This document shows, in pieces, positions 46,701 through 56,368 of a stretch of DNA of 64,000 bases. Below the pieces are notes generated by a model. That model searched no databases. It was given only the letters and a program-made list of their open reading frames with translations, and was not told the DNA's origin. Source of the stretch: Armatimonadota bacterium. GTDB lineage: Bacteria > Armatimonadota > UBA5829 > DTJY01. The stretch spans positions 124,001 through 188,000 of the forward strand of contig JARYMF010000001.1 of the NCBI GenBank assembly GCA_029907255.1. The letters run 5' to 3'. The position numbers were made by a program, and so were the translations under genes. Position 1 is the first letter of the stretch, and each line of letters opens with the position of its first letter.

Positions 46701-47263
46701 TCAGTAGCGAGCAATTAAAGGAAAAATCCGAAAAAGAAGAAGTAGTTGTCGGCGGAGTTATTACCCGCATTCGGAAAGTTCGAACGAAAAAGAATGAACC
46801 AATGGCTTTTGTTACTATAGAAGATTTTGCTGGAGCAATTGATGTTACTGTATTTCCGTCGGTATACGAAGAGTATAAGAAATGGCTAGTAAACGATGGA
46901 ATTGTTGTAGTGAAAGGCAAGGCAAATCGCAGGGAACGTATTAGGGAAGATGAGGAAACTTCTTCGGAGCAGGTCGGAGTCATCTGTGATAGCATCACTC
47001 CCTTATCTGATGGAATAAATGGTAATAATAATGGCAAACTACCTAAATCGGTCATTGTGGAGATTGCCGATTTAGATAGACAGAGCCTAAGAATGCTCCA
47101 GGAATTATTGCAAAAGTCTCCAGGCGAGAACCCGGTCTTTTTCCACATCAAGGCAAACGGCGGAATAAAAAAATATTTCCTCAAAAACAAAGTTGAACCC
47201 ACCCCCAAACTACTCACCGAAATTCGACAAATTGTTGGCAACGACGCAGTTTGGTTGGAATGA
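43799..47263 (+). CDS. dnaE: DNA polymerase III alpha subunit DnaE
   Basis: ATG 43799 gives MSTPEFVHLHVHSEYSLLDGA, the standard start of the PHP domain; earlier codons in the frame look non-coding. The 1154-residue replicative polymerase contains the PHP histidines (HLHVHSE, ITDHGVMYG), the palm aspartates in PDVDLDIQDDRRE, the FNKAHAVCYAFVAY region, and a C-terminal OB domain (GGVITRIRKVRTKK). The size is typical of DnaE1. It is the main chromosome-replicating polymerase and appears to be transcribed alone or with queC. Confidence 0.96.
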   Translation: MSTPEFVHLHVHSEYSLLDGACRIQGLIERALEMNMQAIAITDHGVMYGNISFYCEAKDAGIKPILGCEVYVAKESRTRRDPRLDKDQHHLVLLAQSEKGYKNLIKLVSLAHSEGFYYKPRVDKELLSQYSGDLIALTACLAGEVPYHILQGDIVQAEKSLGDYVDIFGRENVYLELMDHGLSEQEPVNRALVEMAARMNLKVVATNDVHYIAKEDAVPHDVLLCIQTGSTLDDPNRLRFGSEEFYLKSPEEMASVFGHLPDALKNTLEIAERCNCSFDFSQLNLPDPGIPAGVDPGEYMEAEARAGLLAKFGGKVPEDYEKRFRYECDVIKQCGFAKYMMIVRDFTNFAREQGIYVGIRGSAAGSLVCYALGITDVDPIEYGLTFERFLNPERAEMPDVDLDIQDDRREELIQYVINKYGKDRVGQIATFGSLKARAAVRDCGRVLGMDPHEVDRIAKMIPTVPVGMTIDMALEENPELAEEYQNNREVARLLDTARTLEGINRNVGIHAAGILISDEPLTNHVPVHYGSKGEVVAQLAKKDIAKVGLLKMDFLGLANLTILANAVKNVKRHRGIDIDILKIPLDDQKTFEMLARGDTNGVFQLEGTGMRRNVMELKPNSVRELAAIVALYRPGPMGEISKFIRSKFGQQPIEYLHPLLEPILKETYGVICYQEQVLNIARAIAGFTLGQADVLRKAMSSKNRTILDKQRERFIEGAKNNGIDAEIAAKIYDQIEPFAGYAFNKAHAVCYAFVAYRTAYMKANYPVEYYAALISANMDDKDSLAVYIEDCKRLGIEILPPDINASGVEFEVENGAIRFGLGAVKNVGRGVIDVIIAERERGGPFVSLHEFCRRVCDSTVTRSAIECLIKIGAFDSINKNRAQLLFILEDALMVAAKAQRDKRIGQVSLFGSDAVHEETSFMEPAMLPQVKEATKNDILAWEKELLGLYLSDHPLLQFQEKFKKLGVVSSEQLKEKSEKEEVVVGGVITRIRKVRTKKNEPMAFVTIEDFAGAIDVTVFPSVYEEYKKWLVNDGIVVVKGKANRRERIREDEETSSEQVGVICDSITPLSDGINGNNNGKLPKSVIVEIADLDRQSLRMLQELLQKSPGENPVFFHIKANGGIKKYFLKNKVEPTPKLLTEIRQIVGNDAVWLE

Positions 47264-47319
47264 TTTGCCAAAAGCGCGTCTAGATTTGTAACCACAATTT
47301 CGGCTAAAATAAATCTAAC

Positions 47320-48015
47320 ATGAGCCCAAACAATTTCCAGAATCCCAAGGCAGTGGTTCTCATTTCAGGTGGTTTGGATAGCGCAACAGCAGCGGCGATT
47401 GCAAAAGCGGAGGGTTATGAACTTTTTGGCATAACTTTCGCGTATGGCCAGCGCCACTCGAAGGAGATTATAAGTGCAAAGAAAGTCGGCGAGTCACTTG
47501 GTTGCGTTCGCCACATCACAATAGAATTCGACTTGCGCCAATGGGGTGGAAGTGCCCTAACAGATGATATTGAGGTTCCACTCGACCGTCAAAAACCTGA
47601 AATGTTGTCAGAGATTCCTATTACCTATGTTCCGGCGCGAAATACAATATTTTTGTCTTTCGCTTTGAGTTATGCCGAAGTAGTTGGGGCAGATACAATT
47701 GTAATTGGTGTTAATCAGCTTGATTATAGCGGTTATCCAGATTGTAGAGAGGACTATCTGCGGAAGTTTGAGGAGATGGCGAACCTAGCGACGAAAGCGG
47801 GCAGAGAGGGCCATCGGTTTCGCATTTATGCTCCTCTTCTTCATATGACGAAGGGCGAAATAATAAGACGTGGTGTTGAGCTTGGGGTTGACTATTCGCT
47901 AACTTGGAGTTGCTATCTGGGCCAGGAAAAGCCTTGTGGCAGGTGCGATTCTTGCCTCCTGCGTGCCGAGGGATTTCGTGAGGCTGGAGTCAATGACCCA
48001 CTATTGGCGCCTTAA
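47320..48015 (+). CDS. queC: 7-cyano-7-deazaguanine synthase QueC
   Basis: The 231-residue enzyme makes preQ0 from 7-carboxy-7-deazaguanine, ATP and ammonia for queuosine. It has the PP-loop [16 protein letters not shown], the YGQRHSKEI motif and the zinc-binding cysteines in [14 protein letters not shown]. It starts 57 bases after dnaE. Its stop codon TAA shares a TTAA with the converging stop of the AgcS gene. Confidence 0.95.
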   Translation: MSPNNFQNPKAVVLISGGLDSATAAAIAKAEGYELFGITFAYGQRHSKEIISAKKVGESLGCVRHITIEFDLRQWGGSALTDDIEVPLDRQKPEMLSEIPITYVPARNTIFLSFALSYAEVVGADTIVIGVNQLDYSGYPDCREDYLRKFEEMANLATKAGREGHRFRIYAPLLHMTKGEIIRRGVELGVDYSLTWSCYLGQEKPCGRCDSCLLRAEGFREAGVNDPLLAP

Positions 48016-49403
48016 CTATTTGCACTGATTTCGGCTAACGATACTGCAGGTTCATCCTCAGCAACTAATTCTAGGTTTCTCTCCCATAAATACTTCCGTG
48101 TCTCAGCAACCACCACACCGCTTAAGAGAATAAGAGCAGCAAGATTTGGAATTGCCATTAGGGCGTTTGCCGCGTCTGCAAAACTCCATACAACCTTGAG
48201 TGTTGTTACCGATCCTAGCATTACGGCTCCAACCCATAATGTTCTATACGGTAAAATTGCTCGGCTGCCAAAAAGATATTCCACGGCTTTCTCTCCATAG
48301 TATGACCACCCAAGAATCGTCGAGAATACGAAAACAAATAGGCCAACAGTCAATACAATTGGTCCGACTATAGGGATGTGATGGAAGGATTGCTTTGTGA
48401 GTGCTGCACCCTGGAGCCCAGTTTGCCAAACTCCTGTGTTTACGAGTACCAAGCCTGTCATCAAACATACGACGACCGTGTCCCAAAACGTACCAGTGGA
48501 AGAGACAAGAGCCTGTCGCACAGGGTTCTTTGTTTGTGCCGCGGCCGCCACTATTGGTGCGGAGCCAAGCCCAGATTCGTTTGAGAAAAGGCCCCGCGCG
48601 ACACCATATCTTGCTGCCATCATTACGGTAGCCCCTGCAAATCCTCCTGCCGCCGCTTTTCCCGTAAATGCCGATTTGATTATTAATGCGATTGAGCTAG
48701 GTATATTAGAATAACCTATCCCTAGAATAATTATGCAGCCAAGTACATAAAAGATTACCATGAATGGTACAAGTGCTTCGCATACGCGGGCAATTGATTT
48801 TATGCCCCCCAAAATTACAGTTCCTGTCAGAATTGTTAGAATCATTCCGGTAATCCAAAATGGTATTCCCGCGACCTCATTAGCCATATGTGATATCGAG
48901 TTAGATTGGACCATATTTCCGATTCCAAAGGCTGCGATTGCTGTAAATATGGAAAAGAGCACTGCAGCCCATTTCATTCCCAAACCGCGTTCCAGAGCGT
49001 ACATTGGGCCGCCAATCATCCTTCCATCAGGGGTCCGAACGCGATATTTAACAGCAAGCAGAGCCTCTGAGTACTTTGTTGCGATGCCGAACACGCCAGT
49101 CAACCAGGTCCAAAGAATGGCTCCTGGACCGCCCAAGGCAACTGCTGTTGCGACGCCAACGATATTTCCTGTGCCAATAGTGGCCGCAAGTGCAGTTGTT
49201 AGCGCACCAAATTGACTCACGTCTCCCTCGCCTTCTCGCGACTTGCATAAAGATAGTTTGATTGCTAGCGGAGTGAACCTCTGGATGATTTTAAGGCGGA
49301 AAGTTAAGTACAAGTGGGTGCCAATTAGGAGAATCAGCATTGGAGGTCCCCACAAGTAGCTGTTCAGCCAGTCTAGAAACTTTTCAATGCTATAAGCTTC
49401 CAT
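48012..49403 (-). CDS. sodium:alanine/glycine symporter, AgcS family
   Basis: This 463-residue membrane protein has about 10-11 hydrophobic segments. Family motifs are visible: [61 protein letters not shown] and [16 protein letters not shown]. It would import alanine or glycine with Na+. GAGG precedes the ATG by about eight bases. Confidence 0.93.
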   Translation of the reverse strand: MEAYSIEKFLDWLNSYLWGPPMLILLIGTHLYLTFRLKIIQRFTPLAIKLSLCKSREGEGDVSQFGALTTALAATIGTGNIVGVATAVALGGPGAILWTWLTGVFGIATKYSEALLAVKYRVRTPDGRMIGGPMYALERGLGMKWAAVLFSIFTAIAAFGIGNMVQSNSISHMANEVAGIPFWITGMILTILTGTVILGGIKSIARVCEALVPFMVIFYVLGCIIILGIGYSNIPSSIALIIKSAFTGKAAAGGFAGATVMMAARYGVARGLFSNESGLGSAPIVAAAAQTKNPVRQALVSSTGTFWDTVVVCLMTGLVLVNTGVWQTGLQGAALTKQSFHHIPIVGPIVLTVGLFVFVFSTILGWSYYGEKAVEYLFGSRAILPYRTLWVGAVMLGSVTTLKVVWSFADAANALMAIPNLAALILLSGVVVAETRKYLWERNLELVAEDEPAVSLAEISANS

Positions 49404-49659
49404 AGTTTTTCATACCTCGGATGTGGAGCGCTTCAGTCTTAAATGGTATGCGTAGCTTGCTAATGTGTCAAGACTTACTTCCCGAAGCAATTATATTCTA
49501 TCTTTTTTCAAAAATTCTCATGTGGCGATATGACATATTACGAGCGCCATTCTAGAATTAAACTAGCAAGGGTATACAAAAATTGAGTATTCTCCCATAA
49601 CACGGTTTAAGTTTTATTCTTGCCTTTTGAGTTGGGGGAGACTGAGGAGGTCGGTTTCA

Positions 49660-50352
49660 ATGCGCTGCTTTGCTTGCTCAATAGACTTTAACTATGATAC
49701 GACGATTTGTGCAATTTGTGGACGGCCGCTGGAAACCGATTCGGACCGCTACTTCAAGGCGGGAATGGCGGCTTTCGATGCTGGCAATCTTGAGGAGTCC
49801 ATTGTGTTGTTCAGTGACTGTCTAAATTTGAATCCAAATCACCTGACAGCTCGCTTTAATCTTGGGATTGCGTATTCTCTCAATAATCAATGTGATACTG
49901 CGATGGAGGAACTTTTAGCCGTTGCTGCACAAGACCCAAACTATCCTGGTCTTTTTACTGCGCTAGGACAGGCTGCATTTGGAAGCTATCTTCACCACAG
50001 GGAGCTGGCTCAAGAAAGAGAACAGCAAATGCTCCAGCTTCTGAAAGAAGCCATTTCACGTGATGATGCTGATGTAGATGCGCTTTTCTCACTTGGCAAT
50101 GCTTACATTGCCCTTGATAACCCATTGCAAGCTCTTCCGTACCTAAAGCGTGCAGCAAAGATTGATCCCAACGCACCTGCAATATATTTTACACTGGCTA
50201 AGACATTCCAAATGCTTGGAAGAAACCAAGAAGCCTTGCTAATGGCGGAAAAATCACTGGCGATATCATCACCAGAGGATGGTTTCAGGGACCTAATTGA
50301 AGGATTGTTCAGCGACCTTCAAGATGAATTGCATGCTAAGCCAGAGATATAG
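49660..50352 (+). CDS. zinc-ribbon and TPR-repeat protein
   Basis: ATG 49660 is chosen because GAGGAGG precedes it by nine bases. The 230-residue product begins with a CxxC...CxxC zinc ribbon (CFAC, CAIC). It then has four or five tetratricopeptide repeats, for example AGMAAFDAGNLEESIVLF and FSLGNAYIALDNPLQALPYL. It has no signal peptide. Such proteins act as protein-binding scaffolds; the partner is unknown. Confidence 0.8.
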   Translation: MRCFACSIDFNYDTTICAICGRPLETDSDRYFKAGMAAFDAGNLEESIVLFSDCLNLNPNHLTARFNLGIAYSLNNQCDTAMEELLAVAAQDPNYPGLFTALGQAAFGSYLHHRELAQEREQQMLQLLKEAISRDDADVDALFSLGNAYIALDNPLQALPYLKRAAKIDPNAPAIYFTLAKTFQMLGRNQEALLMAEKSLAISSPEDGFRDLIEGLFSDLQDELHAKPEI

Positions 50353-50407
50353 TTGCTGCATTGGCTCATATTTGCTGGTCAATAGCGTAAAGGTAAAAGC
50401 TAGCCAA

Positions 50408-51523
50408 CTACCGAGTTATTGCGAATCCTTTAATTCCCCATTGCTTTGCAAGAATCTTTGGAACGTCAGTATTATCTAATAAACCACGGAAGGACGCAGC
50501 ACCGGGTCCGTCGGCAAGAAGCAAAACGTTCACACCCGTATGGCTTTTTGTCGCCCAATTGGCGGTAAAATTCAAACTGCCTTCTTCTGAACCTAGGATT
50601 GAGAGACCGCCGGTTTCATGGTCGGCAGTGACTACTACCAGGGTATCTTTGTATTTGCGGGCGAACTCTAGCGCTTTTCCTACCGCAGCATCGAAGTCGA
50701 GCAGTTGCTTTATCATGCCCTGAGTATCGTTCGCATGGCATTTCCAATCAATTTGGCCACCCTCGACCATGAGGAAAAAGCCGTCCTTATCTTTCGAGAG
50801 GATTTCAATTGCTTTAGCAGTCATCTCAGCAAGGCTTGGCTCTGGTGGTTCCGTAGTTAGAGCCCCCATTTGGAACAAGCCGAGTAGCTTTCCTGCATTT
50901 ATAGCAAGCAAATCTTTTCTATTCTCAACAACGGCATACCCTGCGGACTTTGCTTCTGCGATGAGGTCGCGTTCGTCCTTGCGTTTGCTTCCGGCAGCGG
51001 ACCGTGGGATGAAAACCTGGCGCCCGCCACCAAGGAGAACATCTATGCGGTTCTCAATGAGTTGGGGTGCAATGTCAGCTTCCTCGCCTCTTTTTGCAAT
51101 ATGAGCGCCAAAGCATGCTGGGGTTGCATGAGTGATAGTTGTGGTCGTTACCAATCCTGTGGCTTTGCCTAGTTTTGCTGCTGCCTCACGTATATTTTGC
51201 ACCACTTTGCCGTTTGGAAGAACTCCAACCATTCCGTTGTTTGTTTTGAAGCCAGTTGCCAATGCGGTGCCCGCGGCAGCAGAGTCGGTTACGGTGGAGT
51301 TTGCCGAATGGGTTTTAACTAGTGCTGTGTGCGCCATAGAGTCCATTTTCAGTGCGGTATGTTCGCGTTCCAATGTCATTCTAGTTAAAGCTATCTGGGC
51401 AATTCCCATCCCATCGCCAATCATGAGAATGATATTCTTCGGCGCTTGAGCTGAGCAAGCAGGAATGATAGTTGTTGCTAATAGGATGATGAGCGAAAAG
51501 AGTATCAGTGTTCGTTTAATCAT
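50408..51523 (-). CDS. alkaline phosphatase (PhoA family), exported
   Basis: ATG 51523 has GAGG eight bases upstream and gives the signal peptide MIKRTLILFSLIILLATTIIPACS; an ATG at 51556 has no ribosome-binding site. The mature enzyme shows NIILMIGDGMG (metal-binding Asp), the nucleophile in TVTDSAAAGTALATG, and VVTADHETGG near the C-terminus. These are the metal and phosphoserine sites of alkaline phosphatases, which release phosphate from monoesters outside the cytoplasm. The sequence IIPACSA could also be a lipobox, making it membrane-anchored. The length (371) is slightly below the E. coli enzyme. Confidence 0.92.
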   Translation of the reverse strand: MIKRTLILFSLIILLATTIIPACSAQAPKNIILMIGDGMGIAQIALTRMTLEREHTALKMDSMAHTALVKTHSANSTVTDSAAAGTALATGFKTNNGMVGVLPNGKVVQNIREAAAKLGKATGLVTTTTITHATPACFGAHIAKRGEEADIAPQLIENRIDVLLGGGRQVFIPRSAAGSKRKDERDLIAEAKSAGYAVVENRKDLLAINAGKLLGLFQMGALTTEPPEPSLAEMTAKAIEILSKDKDGFFLMVEGGQIDWKCHANDTQGMIKQLLDFDAAVGKALEFARKYKDTLVVVTADHETGGLSILGSEEGSLNFTANWATKSHTGVNVLLLADGPGAASFRGLLDNTDVPKILAKQWGIKGFAITR

Positions 51524-51646
51524 TTTTCGTGCCTCGTTACTGAAAGTAATTGACATTTTAATTAGTTCATCTTAAGCCCGGGTACTTCCTCTTTATTTTC
51601 GGTTGTTTGCAGGATTTAGCCAAAATGCATAGAATATTCAACTAGC

Positions 51647-52720
51647 ATGAGGTTAGTCCTACTGTTATTTGTTCTTTTGGGTTTGCTTTCCCAATTTGCC
51701 ACAGGTGCGCCGAAAGAGCCAATTTATGGGGTTGGCTATGTCTCAGTTTATCCTGAGAACCATCCTCTGGCGAAAGCGGGGGAATTAGAAGCCGCACTCG
51801 AGATAGCAGACCGTTGCAGGGAAGCTGGCTTGAATCATGTTAATCTTGTTGGTCCACTCCTCTTTTATGACTCCGACGTAGATTCTCGAATAGAAGCGCT
51901 TGTCTCCAAACTACACGAAAAAGGTTTGACCGTTAGTTATTGCATTAATACGTTTCTTGATAAGCAAAAGCGAAATAAGGAACTTGCTTGGCGGGACTGC
52001 AAAGGAAATCCTTATGGCGAGGAATACTTTTGTATGGCAGCAAGCCGCGCAACCCGTGTGCCTCAGATTAAGCGGTGCATCGAGAAAGGAATTCAGTTAG
52101 GCTTTGATGGCGTCTTGCTGAACTTTTTTGATTGGGGCACCGAAAATGATAGGATTTGTTTTTGCGATACTTGCGTTCGGGAGTTCTGCGATTCAATTGG
52201 AAAGAAGTTCACTAGAGACGAACTTGCTATTAAGATTCTTTATGACGAAAGCATTGTCTCGGCATGGTGGGACAGAAAAATGAAAATTCGCACCAACATT
52301 GCCGAAGAACTCGTCAAGTTTGCACGAGAAGTTGCCTCGAAAAATAAAAGAAATTTCTGGGTTGGACAGTGCGCTGGGCGAGCTGGCACCGAACCGGAGT
52401 ATTGTGGTGCGATATTTGATATTCACGCGCCTGCGTTGTTTGGCTCAAGAGTCGCAGGAACACTTGAATCTTATGAGGAGATAACCAGAGCTTGCCAGAG
52501 TTGGAAACGCCGCGTCCCAGAAAAGTCTAAAGTGGTAGCTTTGCTCAACTGCGGGCTGGGCAGTCCTCCGCCACAAGATGTGCCTGCCGATGAGCTTATG
52601 GAACTTGCCCAGGCAGCTATAAAAGGCGGCGCAGATGGGTGGTTATTTGTGCCTGCAGACAAACTCAGCGGCGATGATTGGAATACTCTGGCGAAATGTG
52701 TATCTGGGAATCTAAGGTAA
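51647..52720 (+). CDS. exported TIM-barrel-like protein, putative glycosidase
   Basis: The 357-residue protein has the signal peptide MRLVLLLFVLLGLLSQFATG. The alternation of strands and helices (GLNHVNLVGPLLFYD, LTVSYCINTF, GFDGVLLNFFDWG, FDIHAPALFGS, GADGWLFVPAD) suggests a TIM barrel of the kind seen in uncharacterised glycoside-hydrolase-like families. The Cys-rich turn CFCDTCVREFC resembles a bound-metal or disulphide site in similar barrels. Catalytic residues are not identifiable by eye. It starts without a clear ribosome-binding site. Confidence 0.6.
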   Translation: MRLVLLLFVLLGLLSQFATGAPKEPIYGVGYVSVYPENHPLAKAGELEAALEIADRCREAGLNHVNLVGPLLFYDSDVDSRIEALVSKLHEKGLTVSYCINTFLDKQKRNKELAWRDCKGNPYGEEYFCMAASRATRVPQIKRCIEKGIQLGFDGVLLNFFDWGTENDRICFCDTCVREFCDSIGKKFTRDELAIKILYDESIVSAWWDRKMKIRTNIAEELVKFAREVASKNKRNFWVGQCAGRAGTEPEYCGAIFDIHAPALFGSRVAGTLESYEEITRACQSWKRRVPEKSKVVALLNCGLGSPPPQDVPADELMELAQAAIKGGADGWLFVPADKLSGDDWNTLAKCVSGNLR

Positions 52721-52910
52721 TTTTTGCCACCCTTTTAATATTTCTTTTCTTTCAAGTAACACAAATTATCCCCGAAGAAGTGCATAAACCCATATTTTGT
52801 ATGCCGACAGGTATTGAACGCATAAAAAGACGAAAACCCTGGAGTGGGTTTAAAGGATTCGCCGCTTGGGAATTTCCAAAGAGAGAATCACAAAAAGGAG
52901 GTGGACTGCC

Positions 52911-53093
52911 ATGCGAAAGCGCGAGGGAAATCCAATGACTGTCAGAGAGGCTGGTCGAAAGGGCGGCCTGCGGACCTCGCAAACTCATGGCCATGAATTC
53001 TATCAGAGCATCGGCCATAAGGGAGGCATTAAAGGCGGTCCAAAGGTCAAGCAGCTAATCGAGGCTGGAAAGAAAGCCCTTGGGGAATTATAG
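52911..53093 (+). CDS. KGG-repeat stress protein
   Basis: AAGGAGGTGG precedes the ATG. The 60-residue product contains TVREAGRKGGLRTSQTHGHE and IGHKGGIKGG, the KGG motif of the GsiB/YciG/Con-10 type. These small hydrophilic proteins are induced by desiccation, starvation or general stress in other bacteria. It is followed 117 bases on by a paralogue. The 190 bases upstream have no promoter I can defend. Confidence 0.87.
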   Translation: MRKREGNPMTVREAGRKGGLRTSQTHGHEFYQSIGHKGGIKGGPKVKQLIEAGKKALGEL

Positions 53094-53209
53094 TTAAAAT
53101 CATTTGACTAGGTAGGAAGTGCTTGTATTACATTTGCCTTGTGAGGTTGCTTACCTTAGTAGAATATGTTTAATGGGTTTGCTGAGAATAATCGAGAGGA
53201 GGTGTCATT

Positions 53210-53386
53210 GTGACTCCTCAAAAGAAAGGCGAGATGACTGTCAGTGAGGCAGGAAAAAAGGGTGGCGAAAAAGGTGGTGAAGTAACTGCCAAGAAGTATG
53301 GCCACAGCTTTTATGAGGAAATAGGTCGCAAGGGCGGTCAAAAGGTAAAAAGGCTAATCGAGGAAGGCAAGAAATCACTGATGTGA
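53210..53386 (+). CDS. second KGG-repeat stress protein
   Basis: This 58-residue product starts at GTG 53210, seven bases after GAGGAGG. It reads MTPQKKGEMTVSEAGKKGG and continues with EEIGRKGGQKVKRLIEEG, closely parallel to the preceding gene, including the shared ending with a GKK-x-L. A TAGAAT at 53160-53165 may be a -10 box for it, but no -35 fits. The pair arose by local duplication. Confidence 0.85.
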   Translation: MTPQKKGEMTVSEAGKKGGEKGGEVTAKKYGHSFYEEIGRKGGQKVKRLIEEGKKSLM

Positions 53387-53418
53387 GATCTAGTGCTAGA
53401 AACTTCGATAAAGGAAGA

Positions 53419-53447
53419 CAAGCGGCAGGTAGAATACCTGCCGCTTG
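53419..53447. terminator. 13-bp perfect hairpin between KGG and GH2 genes
   Basis: CAAGCGGCAGGTA (53419-53431) and its complement (53435-53447) enclose the loop GAA. It lies between the ends of converging genes and probably ends transcription of the KGG pair, perhaps from both sides; the T-tract is poor (CGTTAATTA). Confidence 0.6.
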
Positions 53448-53506
53448 CGTTAATTACCGGCATCTTTGGCATTCAAACAGGTTTTAGAATTCGCACTTAA
53501 GTTAGT

Positions 53507-56368
53507 TTATTTATTAGTCGTCTTCGCTGCGCCTACCCAAAAGCTTCCTTCGATAACGTTGCCTTTCGACAGCTCAAGGTAAAAATCTGGCACCACATTT
53601 GAGCTAATATCCCTTGGCGGACTGCATTGTTTGTTCACGATGAGTTGGTATGTTCCATTCTCGCCGAAACCGCCTTTGCAATGATGTCGCTGGTCAGGTG
53701 CAAACTCAACTTTTAAGCCGTGACCTTGCGAATTCGTAAGTGATGCCCAATCGCAGTTATACTTCGTCGAGTTGAAGTCAAAAGCGTCAGGTCTGCTGAT
53801 ATTTGTTAGGTGCACATTTGCGCTATCGGGTAAGGCTGTTCCACTCGGACGGCCGATGTGTGTCTCCGGATAGACCGACCAAAGTGCCTGCCGTTTCCAT
53901 GAAAACCGATTGTATTCATGGGGCATCTCAAAAGTCCAACCGAGTTCTTGGATATCGGCTTTTTGCCATTTCCATTCTATTCGGTAGCTAAACAGGCCGT
54001 TTTCGTATTCTGCATGAAGGTGGCCTACAACCGTCTTTGGTATATGTTCTAATACTATATCAGCATCTATAGATTTTATTTTACTTAGTGGAGTCGAATA
54101 AATGTCTGGTACAGCTGGCGTCGAGACTATATTTACCAGCTTGCCTCGGTATCTTTTGCACACTTTCCAGCGGTATGGGTTATTCCCTGTGATGTTTCTA
54201 ATGAGGTTGAGCTTTGGGAATGTAAGTTCATTTGGTGGCTTCACGTTTACCGTGGGCAGATGAGGTTGTTCTTGCTTTGCAATATTAAATTGATAGCTGA
54301 TTACGTTCCAACCGCCAGGATGGTTGAATTCTACACGCAAAGTATCAGCATCCTTTTGCAGAGGGATTTCAATCTTGCCCGAGGTCATAGGGGCGAGACT
54401 GGGTTTGATAGCGCCGGATGCAATCTCTTTGCCTTTTCTAAGGAGATGGTATGTCGTCTTGAGCTCTGAAAGGTCAGTAAATGAGTATCGATTAGTTACG
54501 TTTATGACGGCAAACCCAGGCTTTGTTTCAAGGTCGGCTTGGGAATCGAGGAGCACCGGCGTTTGAACCATTTTAATGTGGTAATACTCAGGTCGAATAT
54601 TACGCCAGCCATCCACTACCCCTTTTGTTTTAACGTAATGTATGCCGGTTATTGGGTCGTATTCATAGTATTTGAGAGGATATTTGTCGGATACAGCTCT
54701 GTCTTGCCATTCCCAAAGGAAATTTCCTGCAATAACCTCGGAGTTCCATATTACTTCCCATGTGCGTTTGTGGACAGCGGCCCAGAGGTCAAGGCAGCCA
54801 TAATCTGCGCCATTTCGTACATCCCAGACGTTTGGGTTTTCCGTATAGATGAGGGGCCATTTCGCCCTCCGCTCTTTATTGGCTGCATGTGAAGCTATTA
54901 CTTCTGGCCGGGTGTAATGGTGGTCGTCGAACTCCACATTATTCTCGTCTGCAGGGCGGCAGGAGTTTAGCCTTGGCCGTGTAGGGTCTAGCTGCTTTAC
55001 TAGGTCCGCAGTAATCTTCTGGTTTCGTCCCTCCTTGTTTTCGTTTCCGATTGCCCAGATTACCACACATGGATGATTTTTATCGCGAGCAATGGTTTCC
55101 CTAGCCCTCTGAAGCCATGCGGGAGTCATTTCAGGGTCATCAGTTGGGCACCAGCAGTATGGGAGCTCATCTACCACGTAGAAACCCATTTCATCACAAA
55201 GATCATAAAACTTAGAGCCATACGGATAATGTGAAGTACGAATAGCATTGAAATTTGCGGCTTTCATTAGGGTTAAGTCTTTGCGCCAGACCTCTTCATC
55301 AATTGCGGTACCCTTCGATGGATAGACATCATGTCTGCATATTCCGACAAGTTTTACAGGGACCCCATTGACCAAGAAAACTCCATCCTTTATTGATATT
55401 TCCCTAATGCCGATGCGGCGGACGACCTTCTCAATTGATTTTCCATTTGTGTCCTTAATCTCTATTGTTAAGTTGTAGAGATTTGGATGTTCGGCTGACC
55501 AAAGTTTCGGGTTTGAAACGATTTGCACAAGTTCTGCTTTTCCTCCCATAACTCGCGATTCTATTTTCTCCTTGAGTTCACTGAGGTGCATGCAGGCAAT
55601 TGCATTGTCAGATTGCTCTCCACCAATGGCGATTAGAACTTTAACTTCTGCGTTTCCTCCCTCAAGGAGTCTCGTTTGTACTGTAATATCTTTAATGTAT
55701 ACCTGCGGAACAGAGAATAAAGTTACAGGCCGATGGATGCCGCCCAGGAAGAAATAATCGCCCGAGTCAAGGTCTGCCGATTTTGTGTTCTTGGTCACTC
55801 GTAGGGCTAAAAGATTACGTTCGCCAAACCTAATGTGAGGAGTAAGATCAGCCTGCCAGGCGGTCCAGCCGCTTTCGTGATAATTTGGACGGTTCCAACT
55901 CGGCTCGCTAACGTTAACAGGGTGCCCATTTAGCCATATTTCGGCGCCATTCTGCACGCCGTCAAAATTTACAAATACCAACCGGCCTTTCCAAGAAGCT
56001 GGTACCTCAAACCACTTGCGGTAGAATCCTGATGCATTGTCTGGCTGGTCATAAGTTGCGGGTGAGAAGCCAGCCATTTCCCAGTTGCCGGGTACAACAA
56101 GGTCATGCCAAGCTTTGTCTTCCTTGTAGTCCAGTTCGTAAAATGGTTCGAATGTCGCTGGTGTTGTGATTGGGTCCTTTGCGTTGAGTTTTCGCTTTTG
56201 CCCTTTGTTTTTAACCGCACCTTGTTCGAGTTTGAAGCGCCATATACCATCGAGCGATTGCACGTATTTTGGCTCAGATGGGATTACTGCAGCAAATGAG
56301 CTTTCAGAGAAGGAAAGCGACATCAGAGACGCAAGGATAATCCCAGCGAAAAGCGAATAGTAAAACAA
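53507..56368 (-). CDS. exported glycoside hydrolase family 2 (beta-galactosidase-like)
   Basis: The start is set at TTG 56368, six bases after GAGGTG, giving a signal segment with FYYSLFAGIILASLMSLSF; the frame is open to 56386. The 953-residue enzyme has the sugar-binding jelly-roll (YVQSLDGIWRFKL, VVPGNWEMAGF), an immunoglobulin-like middle domain, and a GH2 barrel (GICRHDVYPSKG, FNAIRTSHYPYG). The acid/base is E443 in GNEN, and the nucleophile is E510 in YTENPNVW. C-terminal domains follow (LacZ domain 5-like and small chain-like). Family members cleave beta-galactosides, glucuronides or mannosides; the substrate is not fixed by sequence. Confidence 0.9.
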   Translation of the reverse strand: MFYYSLFAGIILASLMSLSFSESSFAAVIPSEPKYVQSLDGIWRFKLEQGAVKNKGQKRKLNAKDPITTPATFEPFYELDYKEDKAWHDLVVPGNWEMAGFSPATYDQPDNASGFYRKWFEVPASWKGRLVFVNFDGVQNGAEIWLNGHPVNVSEPSWNRPNYHESGWTAWQADLTPHIRFGERNLLALRVTKNTKSADLDSGDYFFLGGIHRPVTLFSVPQVYIKDITVQTRLLEGGNAEVKVLIAIGGEQSDNAIACMHLSELKEKIESRVMGGKAELVQIVSNPKLWSAEHPNLYNLTIEIKDTNGKSIEKVVRRIGIREISIKDGVFLVNGVPVKLVGICRHDVYPSKGTAIDEEVWRKDLTLMKAANFNAIRTSHYPYGSKFYDLCDEMGFYVVDELPYCWCPTDDPEMTPAWLQRARETIARDKNHPCVVIWAIGNENKEGRNQKITADLVKQLDPTRPRLNSCRPADENNVEFDDHHYTRPEVIASHAANKERRAKWPLIYTENPNVWDVRNGADYGCLDLWAAVHKRTWEVIWNSEVIAGNFLWEWQDRAVSDKYPLKYYEYDPITGIHYVKTKGVVDGWRNIRPEYYHIKMVQTPVLLDSQADLETKPGFAVINVTNRYSFTDLSELKTTYHLLRKGKEIASGAIKPSLAPMTSGKIEIPLQKDADTLRVEFNHPGGWNVISYQFNIAKQEQPHLPTVNVKPPNELTFPKLNLIRNITGNNPYRWKVCKRYRGKLVNIVSTPAVPDIYSTPLSKIKSIDADIVLEHIPKTVVGHLHAEYENGLFSYRIEWKWQKADIQELGWTFEMPHEYNRFSWKRQALWSVYPETHIGRPSGTALPDSANVHLTNISRPDAFDFNSTKYNCDWASLTNSQGHGLKVEFAPDQRHHCKGGFGENGTYQLIVNKQCSPPRDISSNVVPDFYLELSKGNVIEGSFWVGAAKTTNK

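Noticed and set aside
46672..47295. 207-codon frame opposite the end of dnaE
   Set aside because: It is complementary to the DnaE OB domain and has no start signals.
52678..52938. 86-codon frame between the TIM-barrel gene and the first KGG gene
   Set aside because: It overlaps both neighbours, has no ribosome-binding site and no family resemblance.
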